From positions 1 through 64,000 of the forward strand of contig DATGHL010000014.1 in NCBI GenBank assembly GCA_035308025.1: 64,000 nucleotides of DNA. The letters run 5' to 3'. The DNA comes from Candidatus Binataceae bacterium. Its GTDB lineage: Bacteria; Desulfobacterota; Binatia; Binatales; Binataceae. Below, in pieces: positions 25,196-36,126 of this stretch; within the stretch, counting starts at the first letter, position 1; the number at the start of each line of letters is the position of its first letter. A program made the position numbers and the translations under genes. A model generated the notes under the pieces. The model was given only the letters and a program-made list of their open reading frames with translations. It made no database searches and had not been told where the DNA came from.

Positions 25196-25468
25196 ATGCC
25201 CGCAGCCGAAGCAACTCTCGAGATTAAAAACCGGCTTGGGCTCCATCTGCGCGCCGCGTCGAGCCTGACCCAAGCGCTCAAACCTTTCAGCGCGAGCGTG
25301 ACTGTGTCGAAGGGCGCCCACCAGGCCAACGCGCGCAGCGTTACCAGCCTGATCATGCTCGGCGCCGGAATCGGTTCCAGATTGAAGGTAAAGGCCGAGG
25401 GCGACGACGCCGCCGCTGCGCTCGAGGCCATTAAGCGCCTGTTCGAGGCCCGTTTTGGCGAAGATTGA
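25196..25468 (+). CDS. ptsH: HPr family phosphocarrier protein
   Basis: The 90-aa protein begins MPAAEATLEIKNRLGLHLRA. The phosphorylatable His17 lies in the GLHLRAA version of the HPr signature, and SVTSLIMLG holds the equivalent of the regulatory serine. Length is standard (85-90 aa). No enzyme I, EIIA or HPr kinase gene is nearby, so its partners are elsewhere. It could serve a regulatory PTS rather than sugar uptake. The gene is flanked by the MITE-like element and a dispersed repeat, so it is transcriptionally isolated. Confidence 0.88.
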   Translation: MPAAEATLEIKNRLGLHLRAASSLTQALKPFSASVTVSKGAHQANARSVTSLIMLGAGIGSRLKVKAEGDDAAAALEAIKRLFEARFGED

Positions 25469-25470
25469 CT

Positions 25471-25534
25471 ACACTAGTGGAGCGCGGTTGCCGCGCGGAA
25501 CGAGCAAGCGAGTCTGCGAGCTGTGTTAAGATTC
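25471..25534 (+). repeat. Dispersed repeat, CACTAG-GGAGCGCG type (copy 2)
   Basis: It starts ACACTAGTGGAGCGCGGTTG and ends GCGAGTCTGCGAGCTGTG. It is the best match to the copy at 1606-1666 in opposite orientation. It begins two bases after the ptsH stop codon, mirroring the position of copy 1 against its gene. Confidence 0.7.
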
Positions 25535-25557
25535 TTACGTCAACCCTCCCGCTCACC

Positions 25558-25586
25558 TTGACGCCTCCGTGAATCGTTGCTTATAT
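25558..25586 (+). promoter_or_regulatory. Candidate promoter of the metK-ahcY operon
   Basis: TTGACG (25558-25563) is followed after 17 nt by TTATAT (25581-25586); with one more base of spacing TATATG is a better -10. It lies about 160 bp upstream of metK, leaving a long 5' leader (about 25590-25746) with poly-T stretches. I found no convincing SAM or SAH riboswitch consensus in it by eye. Confidence 0.4.
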
Positions 25587-25746
25587 GTAACCCCACCCTG
25601 ATTTCGAGCGCCGACCTAGCCGGTCCGTCGATCGCGGAACGACGCTCGCCGCTGCGGTAAAAGATAATTGACCGATTTTTGCCCGCGTTGCTTCGCCAAT
25701 CACCAAAGGGTTTTTGCCACGCCCGACTCCAAGGAGTTTTGCCTTC

Positions 25747-26931
<1,185 letters not shown>

Positions 26932-26981
26932 GTTCATCGCCGCGCCGATCGATTTTCGCGCTATCAGCAGGAGGTCTTCCG

Positions 26982-28256
26982 ATGCCTGATTCTTCCCATC
27001 AGGGGCACGATGTCCGCGATCTGGCCCTGGCCGCCGCCGGCCGCAAACGCATCGAATGGGCTGACAATCAGATGCCCGTGTTACGGCTAATCCGCGAGCG
27101 TTTCGCTAGGGAACAACCGCTTAAGGGTCATCGCATGGGTGCCTGCCTGCATGTCACCTGCGAGACCGCCAATCTGCTGCGCGCGCTCAAAGCCGGCGGC
27201 GCGGAGGTTATCTGCTGCGCGAGCAATCCGCTCTCGACTCAGGACGACGTCGCGGCCGCGCTGGTCGCCGAATATGGCATCCCGTGCTACGCGATTCACG
27301 ACGAAGATCGCGACACCTACTACAATCATCTGCGCGCCGTCCTCACGAGCCGCCCCACCATCACGATGGACGACGGCGCCGATCTCGTGAGCCTCCTGCA
27401 TACCGAGTTCAAGGACGCGGCCAGTAACGTTCGCGCCAGCATGGAGGAGACCACCACCGGCGTCATTCGGCTGCGCGCGATGCAAAAAGACGGCGCGCTA
27501 AAAATCCCGGTCGTCGCCGTCAACGATGCCCAGACCAAGCATCTATTCGATAATCGCTACGGCACCGGCCAATCGACCCTCGACGGCATCATCCGCGCGA
27601 CCGGCGTGCTGATCGCCGGCTCGGTTTTCGTTGTCGCCGGGTATGGCTATTGCGGACGCGGCATCGCGTCGCGCGCGCGCGGACTGGGCGCCGACGTCAT
27701 CGTCACCGAAGTTGATCCGGTGCGCGCGATCGAAGCCGCGATGGACGGGCTGCGCGTGATGCCGATGGTCGACGCGGCCAAAGTAGGCGACATCTTCGTC
27801 AGCGCGACCGGCGATCACTCGGTCCTCAACGCCACGCACTTCAACCTGATGAAGCACGGCGCGATCCTCTGCAACTCCGGCCACTTTGACGTCGAGATCG
27901 ACCTCGCCTATCTCAACGACTCCGCCGCCAAGGTCGAACGCAACGTCACCCACAATGTGGACGCCTACCATCTCAAGAGCGGCCGCGTCATCTATATTCT
28001 CGGTCAAGGCCGGCTGGTGAATCTGGCCTGCGCCGAGGGTCATCCCGCGCAGGTCATGGACATGAGCTTCGCCACCCAGGCGATGGCCTCGCATTGGGTC
28101 GCGACCAGCAAGCCGCTGCCGATCGCCGTGCACAACGTGCCGATAGCAATCGAGGAAGAAGTGGCGGCCCTGAAGCTCGCCGCGATGGGCATCAAGATTG
28201 ACACGCTCACCGACGAGCAGAAGAAGTACCTGTCGAGCTGGCAAACCGGCACCTGA
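26982..28256 (+). CDS. ahcY: Adenosylhomocysteinase
   Basis: The 424-aa protein has the substrate-binding signature ending in [17 protein letters not shown], the EETTTGV and [11 protein letters not shown] active-site segments, the NAD-binding loop [10 protein letters not shown], and the HVDAYHL-like C-terminal region (HNVDAYHL). It reversibly hydrolyses S-adenosylhomocysteine to adenosine and homocysteine. An AGGAGG precedes the ATG. It forms an operon with metK. It is convergent with the TVP38-like gene, with 71 bp between stops and no obvious intrinsic terminator. Confidence 0.96.
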   Translation: MPDSSHQGHDVRDLALAAAGRKRIEWADNQMPVLRLIRERFAREQPLKGHRMGACLHVTCETANLLRALKAGGAEVICCASNPLSTQDDVAAALVAEYGIPCYAIHDEDRDTYYNHLRAVLTSRPTITMDDGADLVSLLHTEFKDAASNVRASMEETTTGVIRLRAMQKDGALKIPVVAVNDAQTKHLFDNRYGTGQSTLDGIIRATGVLIAGSVFVVAGYGYCGRGIASRARGLGADVIVTEVDPVRAIEAAMDGLRVMPMVDAAKVGDIFVSATGDHSVLNATHFNLMKHGAILCNSGHFDVEIDLAYLNDSAAKVERNVTHNVDAYHLKSGRVIYILGQGRLVNLACAEGHPAQVMDMSFATQAMASHWVATSKPLPIAVHNVPIAIEEEVAALKLAAMGIKIDTLTDEQKKYLSSWQTGT

Positions 28257-28327
28257 GCCCAGCGCGTTGCCGGCGCGGCGTCGAGCTTAATGTGGCGCGG
28301 TATTCAGGCAGCGATTGAGCGTCGCCT

Positions 28328-29029
28328 TCAGGCTGCGATCGTCACGCGCTTGCGGCGGCGAAAGACCTCGCCCGCGGCAAAGCAGAGCAGGATCAGCGCC
28401 ACGGCGATCGCAAAACGCGGTGACATCGGATGCCACAGCGCGTCACCGAGAAACGCAAAGAGAATCGTTCCCGGAATCATCCCGATCGCACTAGCCCAAA
28501 AGTAGTCGCGAAAGGCGATCGGCGACGCGCCTGCAAGCAGATTCAACGCGTTGTAGGGGATTACCGGCACAATCCGCAAATACAAAATCACATAGAAGCC
28601 ATTGCGAACCAGGCGATCCATCAGGTGGCGAAAGCGCTCGCCGATGAAGCCTTGGACGAACGATTTGCCCAGAAAGCGTCCGGCGGCGAACGCGATCAGC
28701 GCGCCCAGATTCGCTCCCACCAGCGACCAGACCGCGCCCCATAAAGCGCCGAACGCGAGTCCGGCCGCGATCGTCATCACCGCGCCGGGCAAGAGAAATG
28801 ACGGTCCCACTGCGTAGAGGATGACGTAGGCGATCGGACCCCACGCGCCCCACGACAGCACTTCGGTCTTCATCAGCCGCGGGTTTTCAAACCACTCACC
28901 GTGCGCCACGAGCAAATAAATCGATCCGCCCAGCAATACCGCCAGCATCGCGATGCGCAACGCATTCACCATCAGCGAACTGCCTTGCGGCTTGCCCGCG
29001 GGCGCTGGGATAGGACCAACCGCAGCCAT
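28328..29029 (-). CDS. TVP38/TMEM64 family membrane protein
   Basis: This 233-aa protein has about five or six membrane helices and the family's core: PGAVMTIAAGLAFG, ANLGALIAFAAGRFLGK, then YLRIVPVIPYNALNLLAGAS (the R-P-P-N-N-AG pattern of the DedA/VTT superfamily). VTT proteins are linked to lipid scrambling or flipping and membrane homeostasis. The specific role is not known for this one. It stands alone between ahcY and the CoA-transferase gene. Confidence 0.85.
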   Translation of the reverse strand: MAAVGPIPAPAGKPQGSSLMVNALRIAMLAVLLGGSIYLLVAHGEWFENPRLMKTEVLSWGAWGPIAYVILYAVGPSFLLPGAVMTIAAGLAFGALWGAVWSLVGANLGALIAFAAGRFLGKSFVQGFIGERFRHLMDRLVRNGFYVILYLRIVPVIPYNALNLLAGASPIAFRDYFWASAIGMIPGTILFAFLGDALWHPMSPRFAIAVALILLCFAAGEVFRRRKRVTIAA

Positions 29030-29111
29030 CAGAGGATGATCGCAATGATAGGGAGCGGCTCGCTGTCGGACAAGGAGTTTTCCGCGTCAGGCGAAGCGGC
29101 GTCGAGGATCG

Positions 29112-30338
29112 TTATTTCTTCTCGGAGTGCAGCACGCCGGATGAGTGTAACTGCGCGACCTTGGCGTCAGACAACCCGAGATGCTTCTTCAGCACCTCGC
29201 CGCCGTGCTGACCAAGGAGGGGCGCGATCATAGTCGGCAGTTCGGGGAACTCGGAGAACTTGAGCGGAAAGCCCGGGATAGTCACCTCGCCGAGGATCGG
29301 ATCGCTGACCTTGCGGACCATTTCGCGGGCCTTGAAATACGGATGATCGAGCGCGTCAACGATCGACATCACCGGCGCCGAGGGCACGCGATGCTCTTCG
29401 AAAATCTTGAGCACCGCGGCGTCTGAGGGCTGCGCCTGCATCCAGCCCTCGATGATCGTGATCAGTTCCTTCTGATTCTTGCCGCGATCGGCCGCCGTTG
29501 CGAAGCGCACATCGTCGATCAGATCCGGCCGCTCGATCGCCCGCGCCATCGCGGGCCACTGCCGATCGAGTACAAGAATGACGATATACCCTTCCGGTCC
29601 TTTGAAGGCCCCGCACGGGCAGATCAACGCATGATGCGACCCCATGCGCTTGGGCACGAACGCGCCGTCGGTCAGGTCATAGGCCTGCAGGTTGACCTCA
29701 TGCATGTGGAAGAGCGCATCGACCATCGAGATATCGATATGCTGGCCGACGCCGGTCTTTTCACGATAGTAAAGCGCGTAGCCGAGCGCGGAGAAGGCAT
29801 GCACGCCGCTCCCCTGATCGGCGATCCCCATCCCGACAAACATCGGCGGACCGTCGGCCGCGCCGGTCATGTGCATCAGCCCGGAAAAGGCCTGCGCGAT
29901 AAAGTCGTAGCCCACGCGATGCTTCAGCGGACCGGTTTTGCCGAACGCGGAGATCGACGCCATGATGAGGCGCGGATTGATCTGCTTGAGCGAGGCATAA
30001 TCCAGCCCGCGCTTCTCCATCACCCCGGGGCCGTAGTTCTCGGTGACGATATCGACCTTGGCGGCGAGCGCGCGCAGCAGCTCCATCGCTTCGGGCTTCG
30101 CGAAATCGAGACAGAGGCTCTGCTTGCCGCGATTCTGCTGGACGAAGTAGCCGCTGCGGCCATGCTTGATCGCGGGCAGCAGGCGCGCCGGATCGCCCAT
30201 CGGCGCCTGCTCGATCTTGATAATCTGCGCCCCCATCTCGGCCATCAGCCGCGTAATCGTCGGGCCGGCCAGATACTGCGTGAAATCCAGCACCGTTACG
30301 TCGGCCAGCATCAAGGGTTTTTTCGTCGTCTCGTTCAT
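29112..30338 (-). CDS. CaiB/BaiF family CoA-transferase
   Basis: The 408-aa class III CoA-transferase has the N-terminal VLDFTQYLAGPTITRLMAEM and IKIEQAPMGDPAR segments and the catalytic Asp145 in GYDFIAQA. The GMGIADQGSGVHAFSA and GQHIDISMVDALF regions are also typical. It moves CoA between organic acids by a ternary mechanism. I chose the ATG at 30338 because the upstream 52 codons do not resemble the family. Substrate not predictable. It is divergent from the broken AAA-TPR gene. Confidence 0.9.
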   Translation of the reverse strand: MNETTKKPLMLADVTVLDFTQYLAGPTITRLMAEMGAQIIKIEQAPMGDPARLLPAIKHGRSGYFVQQNRGKQSLCLDFAKPEAMELLRALAAKVDIVTENYGPGVMEKRGLDYASLKQINPRLIMASISAFGKTGPLKHRVGYDFIAQAFSGLMHMTGAADGPPMFVGMGIADQGSGVHAFSALGYALYYREKTGVGQHIDISMVDALFHMHEVNLQAYDLTDGAFVPKRMGSHHALICPCGAFKGPEGYIVILVLDRQWPAMARAIERPDLIDDVRFATAADRGKNQKELITIIEGWMQAQPSDAAVLKIFEEHRVPSAPVMSIVDALDHPYFKAREMVRKVSDPILGEVTIPGFPLKFSEFPELPTMIAPLLGQHGGEVLKKHLGLSDAKVAQLHSSGVLHSEKK

Positions 30339-30544
30339 CGTTTCGCAGCTCCGATTTTCGCTCGGCTCCGACCTTCGTAACATCGGCGCCTTGCGCTCGA
30401 CAAGCACGCGCATGCAGCTATTTTCGTCGCCGCGGCCGCAGCTCTCGCCGAGCCGGCTAGGGCGCTGGAGGCCTGCATCCCCGCACGACCGCACGCCCCG
30501 CGCGCGATTGGTAATCTGCGCGACGCGTCATTACTATCCGGCCC

Positions 30545-33404
30545 ATGTGGAGGATGTGGCCGCACTTAAGACGGCTGTGGGCCGGGGCCGGTGCAGTGCT
30601 GGTTGGCCTGGTAGTCAGTTATCTCTACAATTTGTGGAGCAGGCAGGCGGTTCCGGATCTGCGCAGTCTCTATTTTTTCCTGCATGCTTATTGGGTCTGG
30701 GCGGGCGGTGGATTGCTTGCGCTCACAACAGTTTCAGTCCTGGCCGAGCGCGCGCACCGACGGTATGAGGCGCGGGCGCCGCGGCCGCTGCGAGCCCAGC
30801 GTCGGTCCCTGCGAGAGCGGCTGAGACGCACTCCTACAGCCCCAGCACCGCCGCCCCCAACGACTGCCTCAACGATGGTTGGCCGCGAGCTTGAGCTGGT
30901 GCGGCTGGGTGATTGGTTCGCGCAGGTCAGGACTGGACGCGGCGAGTGGTATTTGTCTCGGGTGAGCCGGGGATCGGCAAGACCACACTGGTGCGGGCTT
31001 TTCTTGATTCGCTGGCTGGCAGCGCAGTGCGAGTCGGCCGCGGGCAGTGTATCGAGCAGTACGGCGCGGGCGAGCCCTACATGCCGCTTCTCGAAGCGCT
31101 GACCCGGCTCTGCCGCGACCCCGGCGGCGGAAAGCTGGTCGAGATTCTCTATCAACTCGCACCCGCGTGGCTGGCGCAGATGCCGACCCTGGTCAGCGCC
31201 GAGGACCGCGCCAGATTGCAGAGCCTCGCGCAGGGCACGACGCAGCAGCGGATGCTGCGTGAGATGGCCGAGGCCCTCGAAGTGGTCGCGGCGGAAACGC
31301 CGCTAGTGCTCTTGTTTGAGGATCTGCATTGGAGCGATCCGTCGACGCTGGATTTGATTGCCGCGATCGCGCGGCGCAGCGAAGCAGTCCGACTCATGGT
31401 TATCGGCACCTACCGACCGGTCGAGATGCTCGCCGGGGAGCATCCTCTGCGTACGATGAAGGAGGAGCTTGCGATACATCAGCATTCTATCGAGCTGCGA
31501 TTACCACTGCTGTCCGAGATGGACGTGGCCGCGTACGTCGCGCAACGATTCAGCGCCCGCAAAGAGAACATCGCTCCTGCGGTCTATGCCCGCAGCGAAG
31601 GCAATCCCCTGTTCATGGTCAACGTGGTTGACTACCTGATCGAACAGGACTCCCTCGCCGATGCCGACAAGATAGAAGCGCCGCGCAATATCCGCCAGAT
31701 GATCGAGCGCAACCTGCTGCGGCTCTCGCCGGACGAGCAACGCGTACTCGAAGCGGCGAGCGTCGCCGGGACCGAATTCTCGGCCGCCGCGGTCGCCGCC
31801 GCGCTGGACGCGCCCCTTCGCGAAATCGAGAGTCGCTGCGCGCAGCTCTCAAAACGCGAGCAATTCGTGACGCGGCGCGGCGCGGTGACCTGGCCCGACG
31901 GCGCCGCGGCGGCGGCCTTCCACTTCGATCACGCCCTCTATCAGAACGTTCTGTACGCCAGTCTCACTGAAGGCGCGCGCGCCGATTACCATCGGCGAAT
32001 CGCCGAACGAGTTGAGCGCGCCTATGGCGAGCAGGCCGTTGAAGTAGCCGCGGAGTTGGCCCATCACTACACGTCTCCCCAGAGCGGCATTTTCCCATTG
32101 GCAGCGAGCGGGACAAAGAGCAATCGAGCGCTCCGCTAACACTGAAGCGATTGGTCATCTCACGAAGGCGCTCGAGATGCTCGCCCTGTTGCCGGTGGAT
32201 TCGGAGCGGCAACAGCAGGAGTCTCACCGTACAGATTATTCTGGGTCGCGCCTTTATCGCCGCCAAAGGTTATGCCGCTCCGGAAGTGCAACGAACGTTT
32301 GCGCGTGCGCGAGAACTCTGCGACCTCTTGGGCGATACGACCCACCTTTTCGCCGCATGGTATGGCCAGTGGTGGTTTCTCTTTGTCGCGGCGCAACTCG
32401 AACCCGCCAGGATTCAAGCCCGAGAGCTGCTCGATTACGCCAGGCGGCAGGCGGACCCGATTCTTCTGCTTACCGCTCATCGCGCGCTGGGCTACACACT
32501 CTATGATTTGGGTGAATTCGCAAGTGCTTGTCAGGAATTCGAGGAAGGCATGGGGATCTATCGCAAGCAATTGCATGCCCAGGCCGCTCGGTATGGAGGC
32601 ACGGATCCGGGAGTGGGATGCTTGTGCTTTCTGGCGATGGCTCTATGGTACCGCGGTTATCCGGATCAGGCGTTGGCCCGGATCACGGACGCGGTAAGCC
32701 TTGCCGAAGAACTGGCGCATCCGCTCAGCCTGAGCGGCAGCCTGAACTTTGCCGCGCGGGTGGCGCAGTTCCGGCGTGAGGTGCAAGTTTGCCGCGCTCG
32801 TGCCGAGGCGAGCATCCTCGCCTCGACCAAGCTGGGGTTTAGTTATTGGTTGGCCGAAGCGACCGTGCTCAGAGGCTGGGCCCTGGCGGCAGAAGGTCAG
32901 AACGAACTCGGGCTCAACCAGATGCGCGAAGGGATGGGCGCCTACGCCGCGACCGGCGGAATGCTATGGCGCCTTTACTATTTGGCGCTTGCGGCTGAAA
33001 GCTGTGGTGTGGTTGGACGATTTGAGGATGGACTTACGCAACTTGCCGAAGCAATCGGCCTTGTGCAAACCACCGACGAGCATGAACATGAGGCGGAACT
33101 TTATCGGTTAAGAGCCGAGTTGAGCCTGAAGCGGACCGCAGTCGCTGACCTTTCCAAACCTGTTTTCAACGAAACGGGCGAACGGGATTTTCGCCGCGCC
33201 ATCGCGATCGCGGTCAATCAGCAGGCAAAGTCGCTGGAGTTGCGCGCAACTACCAGTCTCGCGCGATTGCTACGCGACACTGGTCGTCGTGATGAGGCGC
33301 GCACGATGCTCGCGGCAATCTACGACTGGTTCACCGAGGGCTTCGATACCGCCGATCTAAAAGATGCAAAAGCACTTTTAGATCGGCTGGACTCGGAATC
33401 TTGA
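30545..33404 (+). pseudogene. Membrane-anchored AAA ATPase-TPR gene with three frameshifts
   Basis: Three overlapping frames together make one protein. 30545-30950 encodes two membrane helices (about residues 14-30 and 45-65), a basic Pro-rich linker and VGRELELVRLGDWFAQ. The frame then changes near 30930-30955 into VVFVSGEPGIGKTTLV (Walker A), the LLFEDLHWSDPSTLDLI Walker B and the rest of the STAND-like ATPase. A second shift near 32085-32095 leads into RAIERSANTEAIGHLTKALE. A third, near 32215-32225, leads into the TPR region ending TADLKDAKALLDRLDSES. It resembles the 4822 protein but with membrane helices in place of the cyclase. Either a true pseudogene or clustered assembly errors. Confidence 0.8.
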
Positions 33405-33411
33405 CCCAGCT

Positions 33412-33492
33412 CCAGGGGGCGGCGGAGTCTGCTACTCGCGGCCAAGATCAAAACTCGCCTGCTCGCTACGCGCAGCAGCCGCGCTCCACTAG
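33412..33492. repeat. Dispersed repeat, mixed type (copy 3)
   Basis: The left half (GGGGGCGGCGGAGTCTGCTA to GCGGCCAAGATCAAAA) matches the copies at 37441-37510 and 40392-40536. The right half, read on the minus strand (CCTAGTGGAGCGCGGCTGC to GAGCAGGCGAGT), matches those at 1606-1666 and 25471-25534. It therefore joins two repeat subtypes. It starts 7 bases after the stop codon of the broken AAA-TPR gene. Confidence 0.65.
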
Positions 33493-33512
33493 GAACCCGG
33501 GCACAAGCCCTA

Positions 33513-33583
33513 TTTGTCATCCTGAGCTGGCAAGCACCGCGCGCCGTGTCGAAGGATCAACACGAAGCGCCTCTGAAGAATTT
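33513..33583 (+). repeat. CATTCTGAG-family dispersed repeat (diverged)
   Basis: It begins TTTGTCATCCTGAGC and includes GTGTCGAAGGATCAACACG and GAAGAATTT. It is a weaker version of the repeats at 19001-19138, 56780-56826 and 60861-60910. It occupies the gap between two convergent genes. Confidence 0.5.
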
Positions 33584-33610
33584 CACTTGTGCAGAGGTTC
33601 CCTAGTGCTC

Positions 33611-34336
33611 TTAGCGCTGCGGCCGGCCTGAGCCTCGTCGCAGCTCACCGAGGAGTTTTTGCGCCCGCGCCTGAGCGATCCGAATGACCGCCGCATCCTT
33701 AGAGTCGCGGGGTAGCGGACGCTTGACGAACTCTGCCAGTTCCATCAGATGCGTCCGCAACGCCGCCCGCGCCGCGGCGGGGCTGGGCGATTTGTTCGCC
33801 TGCAGTTTGCGCGGACCCTCATGCCCGCCCTCCGAGATGTACCAGTCTTTGAAAGCGCCGCGGAAACCCGCATGAAACATCAGGCTGCCCAGATGAGTTG
33901 CCGCCGGAGGCGCCCGCAACAGCAGCTCGGCATGGGTCGCGCTCTGTCCGGGGCTCTCGTACTCGATCATCAAGTGACCGCCAGGCGGGATCAGCGTGCC
34001 GAGCAGATCGATGAATGCGGCTTCGAGCCCCGTCGCCCGGGCGTCGAAAGTTGCGCCGTCATCGAATTCGACCGTGGGATAGATGCGCAGCTCGAACCAC
34101 GGACGCACCAGCCGCCCGCCGCCGCTGACAATTCCCATCGCGAGCGGCGTGCGCGACGGGGTTGCGCGCGCGTCGCCTAGCGCCACGGACAGATAGAGCC
34201 AGCCAGCGCGCGGCCGCACGGGTTTGAGCTCGGTTACTATCAGGCGATGATCGCGGCCGTCGCTCGCGCGAATTGCGGCGCCGTCGATCTGCGCGGCAAT
34301 CTGCCCCGCCGCCGACTCGATCAACATTCTCTCCAT
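33611..34336 (-). CDS. Uncharacterised conserved protein (possibly DUF1122-like)
   Basis: The 241-aa product has no signal peptide or membrane helix. Notable stretches are RPWFELRIYPTVEFDDG, GGHLMIEYESPGQSATH and FKDWYISEGGHEGPRKL. Strands alternate with short helices, and the basic C-terminus (KLLGELRRGSGRPQR) may be flexible. The general pattern recalls the DUF1122 family of archaea and deltaproteobacterial-like bacteria. I cannot confirm that without a search, and no function is known. The ATG at 34336 and one 9 bases inside are both possible starts. Confidence 0.65.
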   Translation of the reverse strand: MERMLIESAAGQIAAQIDGAAIRASDGRDHRLIVTELKPVRPRAGWLYLSVALGDARATPSRTPLAMGIVSGGGRLVRPWFELRIYPTVEFDDGATFDARATGLEAAFIDLLGTLIPPGGHLMIEYESPGQSATHAELLLRAPPAATHLGSLMFHAGFRGAFKDWYISEGGHEGPRKLQANKSPSPAAARAALRTHLMELAEFVKRPLPRDSKDAAVIRIAQARAQKLLGELRRGSGRPQR

Positions 34337-34447
34337 AGGAAATTAAGCGTCGATTTGACTGTTTGAGGACGTTAGAACGTCCGCGCATTACGGAGCTTTC
34401 CGTCTGGTCTTTCACTTGCCACGTGGCTAGTATAAGGAATTCTCAAG

Positions 34448-34714
34448 ATGTCCGAATCTCTGACCAGCTCCCCGACTTTTCCTGCGGCGACCTGCGACAG
34501 CTGCGGCAAAACCGTGCTGACTCACCTCAGCTTCGATGAAGCCGGCCAGCCCCGGCGCTGCTGCGTCAACTGCGACGGCCCAATCACGTCGGCGCTGGCG
34601 TGGCTCTCGACCAGCGAACTCGAAACCCAGGGCTATCAGGTTGGTCCCGCGCGCGTCCGGCCCAGTGGCGGATGCGGCTCGGGTCAGTGCGGACGTTCTG
34701 CTCAACGACATTAA
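34448..34714 (+). CDS. Small zinc-ribbon-like protein
   Basis: This 88-aa protein has Cys16-x2-Cys19 and Cys39-x2-Cys42 (plus Cys38), a probable zinc ribbon. It ends in a Gly/Cys tail GGCGSGQCGRS (Cys76, Cys81). An AAGGAA precedes the ATG. It lies 60 bp upstream of the FBP aldolase/phosphatase gene in the same direction and may be co-transcribed. I do not recognise the family. The two-knuckle pattern suggests metal or redox handling. Confidence 0.65.
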   Translation: MSESLTSSPTFPAATCDSCGKTVLTHLSFDEAGQPRRCCVNCDGPITSALAWLSTSELETQGYQVGPARVRPSGGCGSGQCGRSAQRH

Positions 34715-34774
34715 CGCGCCGCTAATCGCGGCAACAACGGACCCGAAGGAATTTCGAGTCGGAGACATGCGCGA

Positions 34775-35929
34775 GTGAAGACAACCATCTCAGTGATCAA
34801 AGCTGACGTCGGTTCCATCGGCGGCCACATTAAACCAAGCGCCAAGCTCAAGGCGGGCGTCGAAGCCTTTGCCCGCGAGCGCGGCAAGAAGCTCCTGATG
34901 GATCTCTATGTCAGTTCGACCGGCGATGACGTCGCCCTCCTGATGTCGCATGATCGCGGCGTCAACGATTCGAAGATCCACGAACTCGCCTGGGACGCCT
35001 TCATGCACGGCACCAAGATCGCGCGCGAGCAGGGGCTCTACGGCGCCGGCCAGGATCTCCTCAAGGACGCCTTTTCCGGCAACGTCCGCGGCCTCGGCCC
35101 GGCCTCCTGCGAGATGGAATTCGAGGAGCGCCCCAACGAGCCCTTCGTCTTCTTCGCCGCCGACAAGACCGATCCCGGCGCCTACAATCTGCCCTTCTAC
35201 CTGGCCTTCGCTGATCCGATGCACTGCGCGGGCCTGCTGCTTTCACCCAAGATGGCCAAGGGCTTCACCTACACCATCATGGACGTGAACCACACCGAGG
35301 GCGATCGCGTAATTGAGCTCAACGCGCCCGACGAACTCTACGATATCGCCTGTCTGCTGCGCGACAACGAGCGCTTCGTCATCGAATCAATCCGCAGCCG
35401 CGCCAGCGGCGATATCGGTTGCGTGGTTTCGACCTCGCGTCTGCACAATATCGCCGGCACTTATACCGGCAAGGATGATCCGGTCGCGCTGGTCCGCACC
35501 CAAGGCAACTTCCCGGCCACCGGCGAAGTCCTGTCGCCCTTCCGGATCGGCCATTACGTCGCGGGCACGATGCGCGGCAGCCATCATGGTCCGCTGATGC
35601 CGGTCAAACTCAATTCGACCATCAGTTTCTTCGACGGCCCGGCCATCGTCAGCGCCGCAGCGTTTTGCGTGCACGAGGGCAAGTTCACCGAACCGGTCGA
35701 TGTCTTTGATCATCCGTTCTGGGACTGGGTGCGTAACAATGTCTCCGCCAAGGCCGCCGAGATTCGCAACCAAGGCTTTTCCGGCCCCGCGATGCTCCCT
35801 TATAGCGAGCTCGAATACGGCGGCGTCGTCGAGAAGATGGGTCAGCTCGACTCGCGCTTCATCGTCCGCAAGGACGATCACGCGGCGACCGGCAACGGCA
35901 ACGGCGGCCGCAAGAAAAAAGCCGCTTGA
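34775..35929 (+). CDS. fbp: Bifunctional fructose-1,6-bisphosphate aldolase/phosphatase (archaeal type)
   Basis: The 384-aa protein begins MKTTISVIKADVGSIGGHIK, the diagnostic N-terminus of the class V FBPase family, with metal-binding Asp11 and His18. The aldolase Schiff-base segment HNIAGTYTGKDDP provides Tyr230 and Lys233, equivalent to the Tyr/Lys pair of archaeal enzymes. Further signatures are GNFPATGEVLSPFRIGHY and MRGSHHGPLMPV. It converts triose phosphates to fructose-6-phosphate, so it acts only in gluconeogenesis. The start is a GTG. The basic Gly/Asn/Lys tail is extra. A strong terminator follows. Confidence 0.94.
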   Translation: MKTTISVIKADVGSIGGHIKPSAKLKAGVEAFARERGKKLLMDLYVSSTGDDVALLMSHDRGVNDSKIHELAWDAFMHGTKIAREQGLYGAGQDLLKDAFSGNVRGLGPASCEMEFEERPNEPFVFFAADKTDPGAYNLPFYLAFADPMHCAGLLLSPKMAKGFTYTIMDVNHTEGDRVIELNAPDELYDIACLLRDNERFVIESIRSRASGDIGCVVSTSRLHNIAGTYTGKDDPVALVRTQGNFPATGEVLSPFRIGHYVAGTMRGSHHGPLMPVKLNSTISFFDGPAIVSAAAFCVHEGKFTEPVDVFDHPFWDWVRNNVSAKAAEIRNQGFSGPAMLPYSELEYGGVVEKMGQLDSRFIVRKDDHAATGNGNGGRKKKAA

Positions 35930-35961
35930 GCCACCGCCACGCACTCAACGCTCTCTGCGCA

Positions 35962-35991
35962 AGGGCCGGTCCTGGACCGGCCCTCCTTTTT
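35962..35991 (+). terminator. Intrinsic terminator after the FBP aldolase/phosphatase gene
   Basis: A perfect 10-bp GC-rich stem (AGGGCCGGTC / GACCGGCCCT) with a 3-nt loop is followed by CC and five T residues. It lies 32 bp past the stop codon. It is the clearest rho-independent terminator in the window. Confidence 0.88.
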
Positions 35992-36126
35992 ACCGCTCCG
36001 ATTTCTTCTAAATCCACCAGCAGCCGTCCGTAACTCGCCTGGCGTCGCGCAAATTGGTTTTTCTCAAGCTGCGACTTAGTGTAAAAATAAATTGTAAGCT
36101 TCGACTGGAGACTCGGAGAGACGGCT

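Noticed and set aside
25590..25746. SAM or SAH riboswitch in the metK leader
   Set aside because: The leader is long enough, but I could not find the conserved core of any SAM/SAH class by eye. A covariance-model search would be decisive.
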